A stretch of DNA of 23,430 nt. It comes from Clostridiales bacterium. Its GTDB lineage: Bacteria > Bacillota > Clostridia > Oscillospirales > Acutalibacteraceae. Each line of letters opens with the position of its first letter. Position 1 is the stretch's first letter. Shown piece after piece: positions 22,124 through 23,430 of this stretch. The notes under the pieces are model-generated. The model did not search any database. It was not told the DNA's origin and worked only from the letters and a program-made list of their open reading frames with translations. The position numbers and the translations under genes were made by a program. Where the stretch lies: NCBI GenBank assembly GCA_022791355.1, contig JAAVYX010000240.1, positions 1 to 23,430 on the forward strand, given 5' to 3'.

Positions 22124-23430
22124 ATGCAGTATATAAGTCTATACAATAATTATGATAAGGAGCCAGAAAAGAAAATTTCCTGTCCCAAGGGTTCTTCTTG
22201 CGAGGGATACGAGACCATATGTCACTACATACGGGAGAAACGGTCGGGCGGCGGCCGGTTTGTCGTGGTGGTTGACTGTTATCCCGGTGTGGACATGGTC
22301 GAGCTGGCCCAGGGGCTGGCCGGCCTTGGCGCCGACGAGGTGATCTATAGCGACGACTGTTTTCTAGAACCGGAGGCCTTTACGGCGCGTATCCGGGACA
22401 ATCTCACCGACGACCGGGTTTTCGGCCGGATGACCTGCCGGCGGCTGGAGGATTTCCTGGAGCCGCTGACGGTGACGGCCGTCCGGGAGCGTATCCGGGC
22501 GGCCGGGGGGCTGGTGCTGGTGATGGGCGTGGGGGCCTCCCTTTTGTGGGAGCCCGACCTGCTGGTGTACGCCGACCTGGCCCGCTGGGAGATTCAGACC
22601 CGCTACAAGGCGGGCGCGCCCAACTGGCGGTCGGATAATCCGGACGATCCCTTTCTCGCCAAGTATAAGCGGGGCTTTTTCGTCATCTGGCGGCTGGCCG
22701 ACCGGCACAAGCGGGACCTTTTTGACAAAATCGATTTCCTTCTGGACACTAACCGAAAGGGCGAACCCAAAATGGCGACGGGGGCGGCCTTCCGGCAGGC
22801 GCTGGAGACCTTTGCAAGCCAACCCTTCCGGCTGGTCCCTTACTTTGACCCGGGAGTCTGGGGCGGCCAGTGGATGAAGGGTATGCTGAACCTGCCCGAC
22901 GGGCCGGACAATTACGCCTGGAGCTTCGACGGGGTGCCGGAGGAAAACAGTCTGTACGCCCGCATAGACGGGGTACGGCTGGAATTTCCGGCTATGGACC
23001 TGGTGCTCTACCGGCCGGCGCGGCTGTTGGGAGAAAGGGTCTACGGCCGGTTCGGGGCCGAGTTCCCCATCCGGTTTGACTTTTTGGATACCATGGGAGG
23101 CGGCAACCTGTCCTTGCAGGTGCATCCCCTCACCAGTTACATACAGGAAACCTTCGGCATGCATTACACCCAGGACGAGAGCTACTATATTCTGGCCGCC
23201 GAGGAGGACGCCTGCGTCTATCTGGGACTAAGGGAGGGGATAGACCCCGCCGCCATGGCCGCCGACCTGCGGCGGGCCCAGGCGGGAGAAATCGCCTTTC
23301 CGGCCGAGAAGTATGTGAACAAATTCCCGGCCAAGACCCACGACCATTTTCTCATTCCGGCCGGCACGGTCCATTGTTCGGGCCGCAACGCCATGGTGCT
23401 GGAGATCAGCGCCACCCCCTATATCTTCAC
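22124..23430 (+). CDS. class I phosphomannose isomerase-like protein with N-terminal kinase-like domain (partial at right edge)
   Basis: At least 435 residues; the frame is open to the window end. Residues from about 236 on match the metal-dependent phosphomannose isomerase fold: PYFDPGVWGGQW, then QVHP with Q332 and H334, E352 in HYTQDESYYIL, and PAGTVHCSG with H417, the four metal ligands expected. It would interconvert fructose 6-phosphate and mannose 6-phosphate or a related sugar phosphate. The first ~190 residues are an extra domain that looks like a degenerate P-loop nucleoside kinase: FVVVVDCYPGVD (46-57) sits where a Walker A motif would be but lacks GK[ST], and IYSDDCF and VLVMGVGASLLW follow. 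AGGAG and GAAGG precede the ATG. It is divergent from the ROK-GntR operon. Confidence 0.8.
   Translation, partial: MQYISLYNNYDKEPEKKISCPKGSSCEGYETICHYIREKRSGGGRFVVVVDCYPGVDMVELAQGLAGLGADEVIYSDDCFLEPEAFTARIRDNLTDDRVFGRMTCRRLEDFLEPLTVTAVRERIRAAGGLVLVMGVGASLLWEPDLLVYADLARWEIQTRYKAGAPNWRSDNPDDPFLAKYKRGFFVIWRLADRHKRDLFDKIDFLLDTNRKGEPKMATGAAFRQALETFASQPFRLVPYFDPGVWGGQWMKGMLNLPDGPDNYAWSFDGVPEENSLYARIDGVRLEFPAMDLVLYRPARLLGERVYGRFGAEFPIRFDFLDTMGGGNLSLQVHPLTSYIQETFGMHYTQDESYYILAAEEDACVYLGLREGIDPAAMAADLRRAQAGEIAFPAEKYVNKFPAKTHDHFLIPAGTVHCSGRNAMVLEISATPYIF

Overview
The window looks like chromosomal DNA of a moderately GC-rich Clostridia-type Firmicute (Ruminococcaceae/Oscillospiraceae-like). Strong AGGAGG-type ribosome binding sites, sigma-A promoters with 17-nt spacers, a tyrosine T-box leader, a BofA-like sporulation protein, the MEP isoprenoid genes ispD and ispF, a dockerin-bearing polysaccharidase and a GntR/ROK sugar module all fit that group. 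No rRNA, tRNA, CRISPR array, integrase or transposase was seen.

Region 1 (1-4463, all minus strand) is a piece of siphophage-type tail cluster: tail tube protein, tail assembly chaperone, Gp15-family protein, a tiny Com-like zinc-finger protein and a tape measure gene broken by a one-base deletion. No head genes lie upstream and only a 34-codon ORF lies downstream, so it reads as a decaying prophage remnant. Region 2 (4464-7740) has about 1 kb without a convincing gene, then an ArsC/Spx-family thioredoxin-fold protein, a hairpin-rich spacer, a secreted-type-looking but leaderless SGNH esterase and a zinc-ribbon acidic protein. Region 3 (8020-9546) holds ispD-ispF and a convergent BofA-like gene. 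Region 4 (9815-13714) holds an 86-residue hypothetical protein with a near-consensus promoter, a MATE transporter, and tyrS behind a T-box whose leader carries an extra ~200-nt inverted-repeat segment. Region 5 (14080-19237) has a 65-residue minus-strand hypothetical and a 1496-residue multimodular beta-helix glycoside hydrolase with C-terminal dockerin. Region 6 (19710-23430) holds a ROK kinase-GntR regulator operon on the minus strand, divergent from a phosphomannose-isomerase-like gene running off the right edge.

The most unusual non-coding signals are (a) a dispersed repeat family built from tandem GGTTTGGCC-N3-GGCCAAACC palindromes and a conserved 3' block, with two good copies (10242-10440, 13805-14034) and one degenerate inverted copy (6021-6047); (b) the inverted-repeat segment inside the tyrS T-box leader; (c) two minus-strand terminator-like hairpins upstream of plus-strand genes, with no minus-strand gene to serve; and (d) a hairpin-rich spacer with mutually exclusive stems at 21547-21680.

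Functionally, the right end probably forms one sugar-phosphate unit: ROK kinase phosphorylates a hexose, the isomerase-like protein may interconvert the phosphate, and the HutC-type GntR regulator, in the kinase operon, probably senses the sugar phosphate. Direct repeats over the kinase promoter and a 14-bp palindrome in the isomerase leader are candidate operators.
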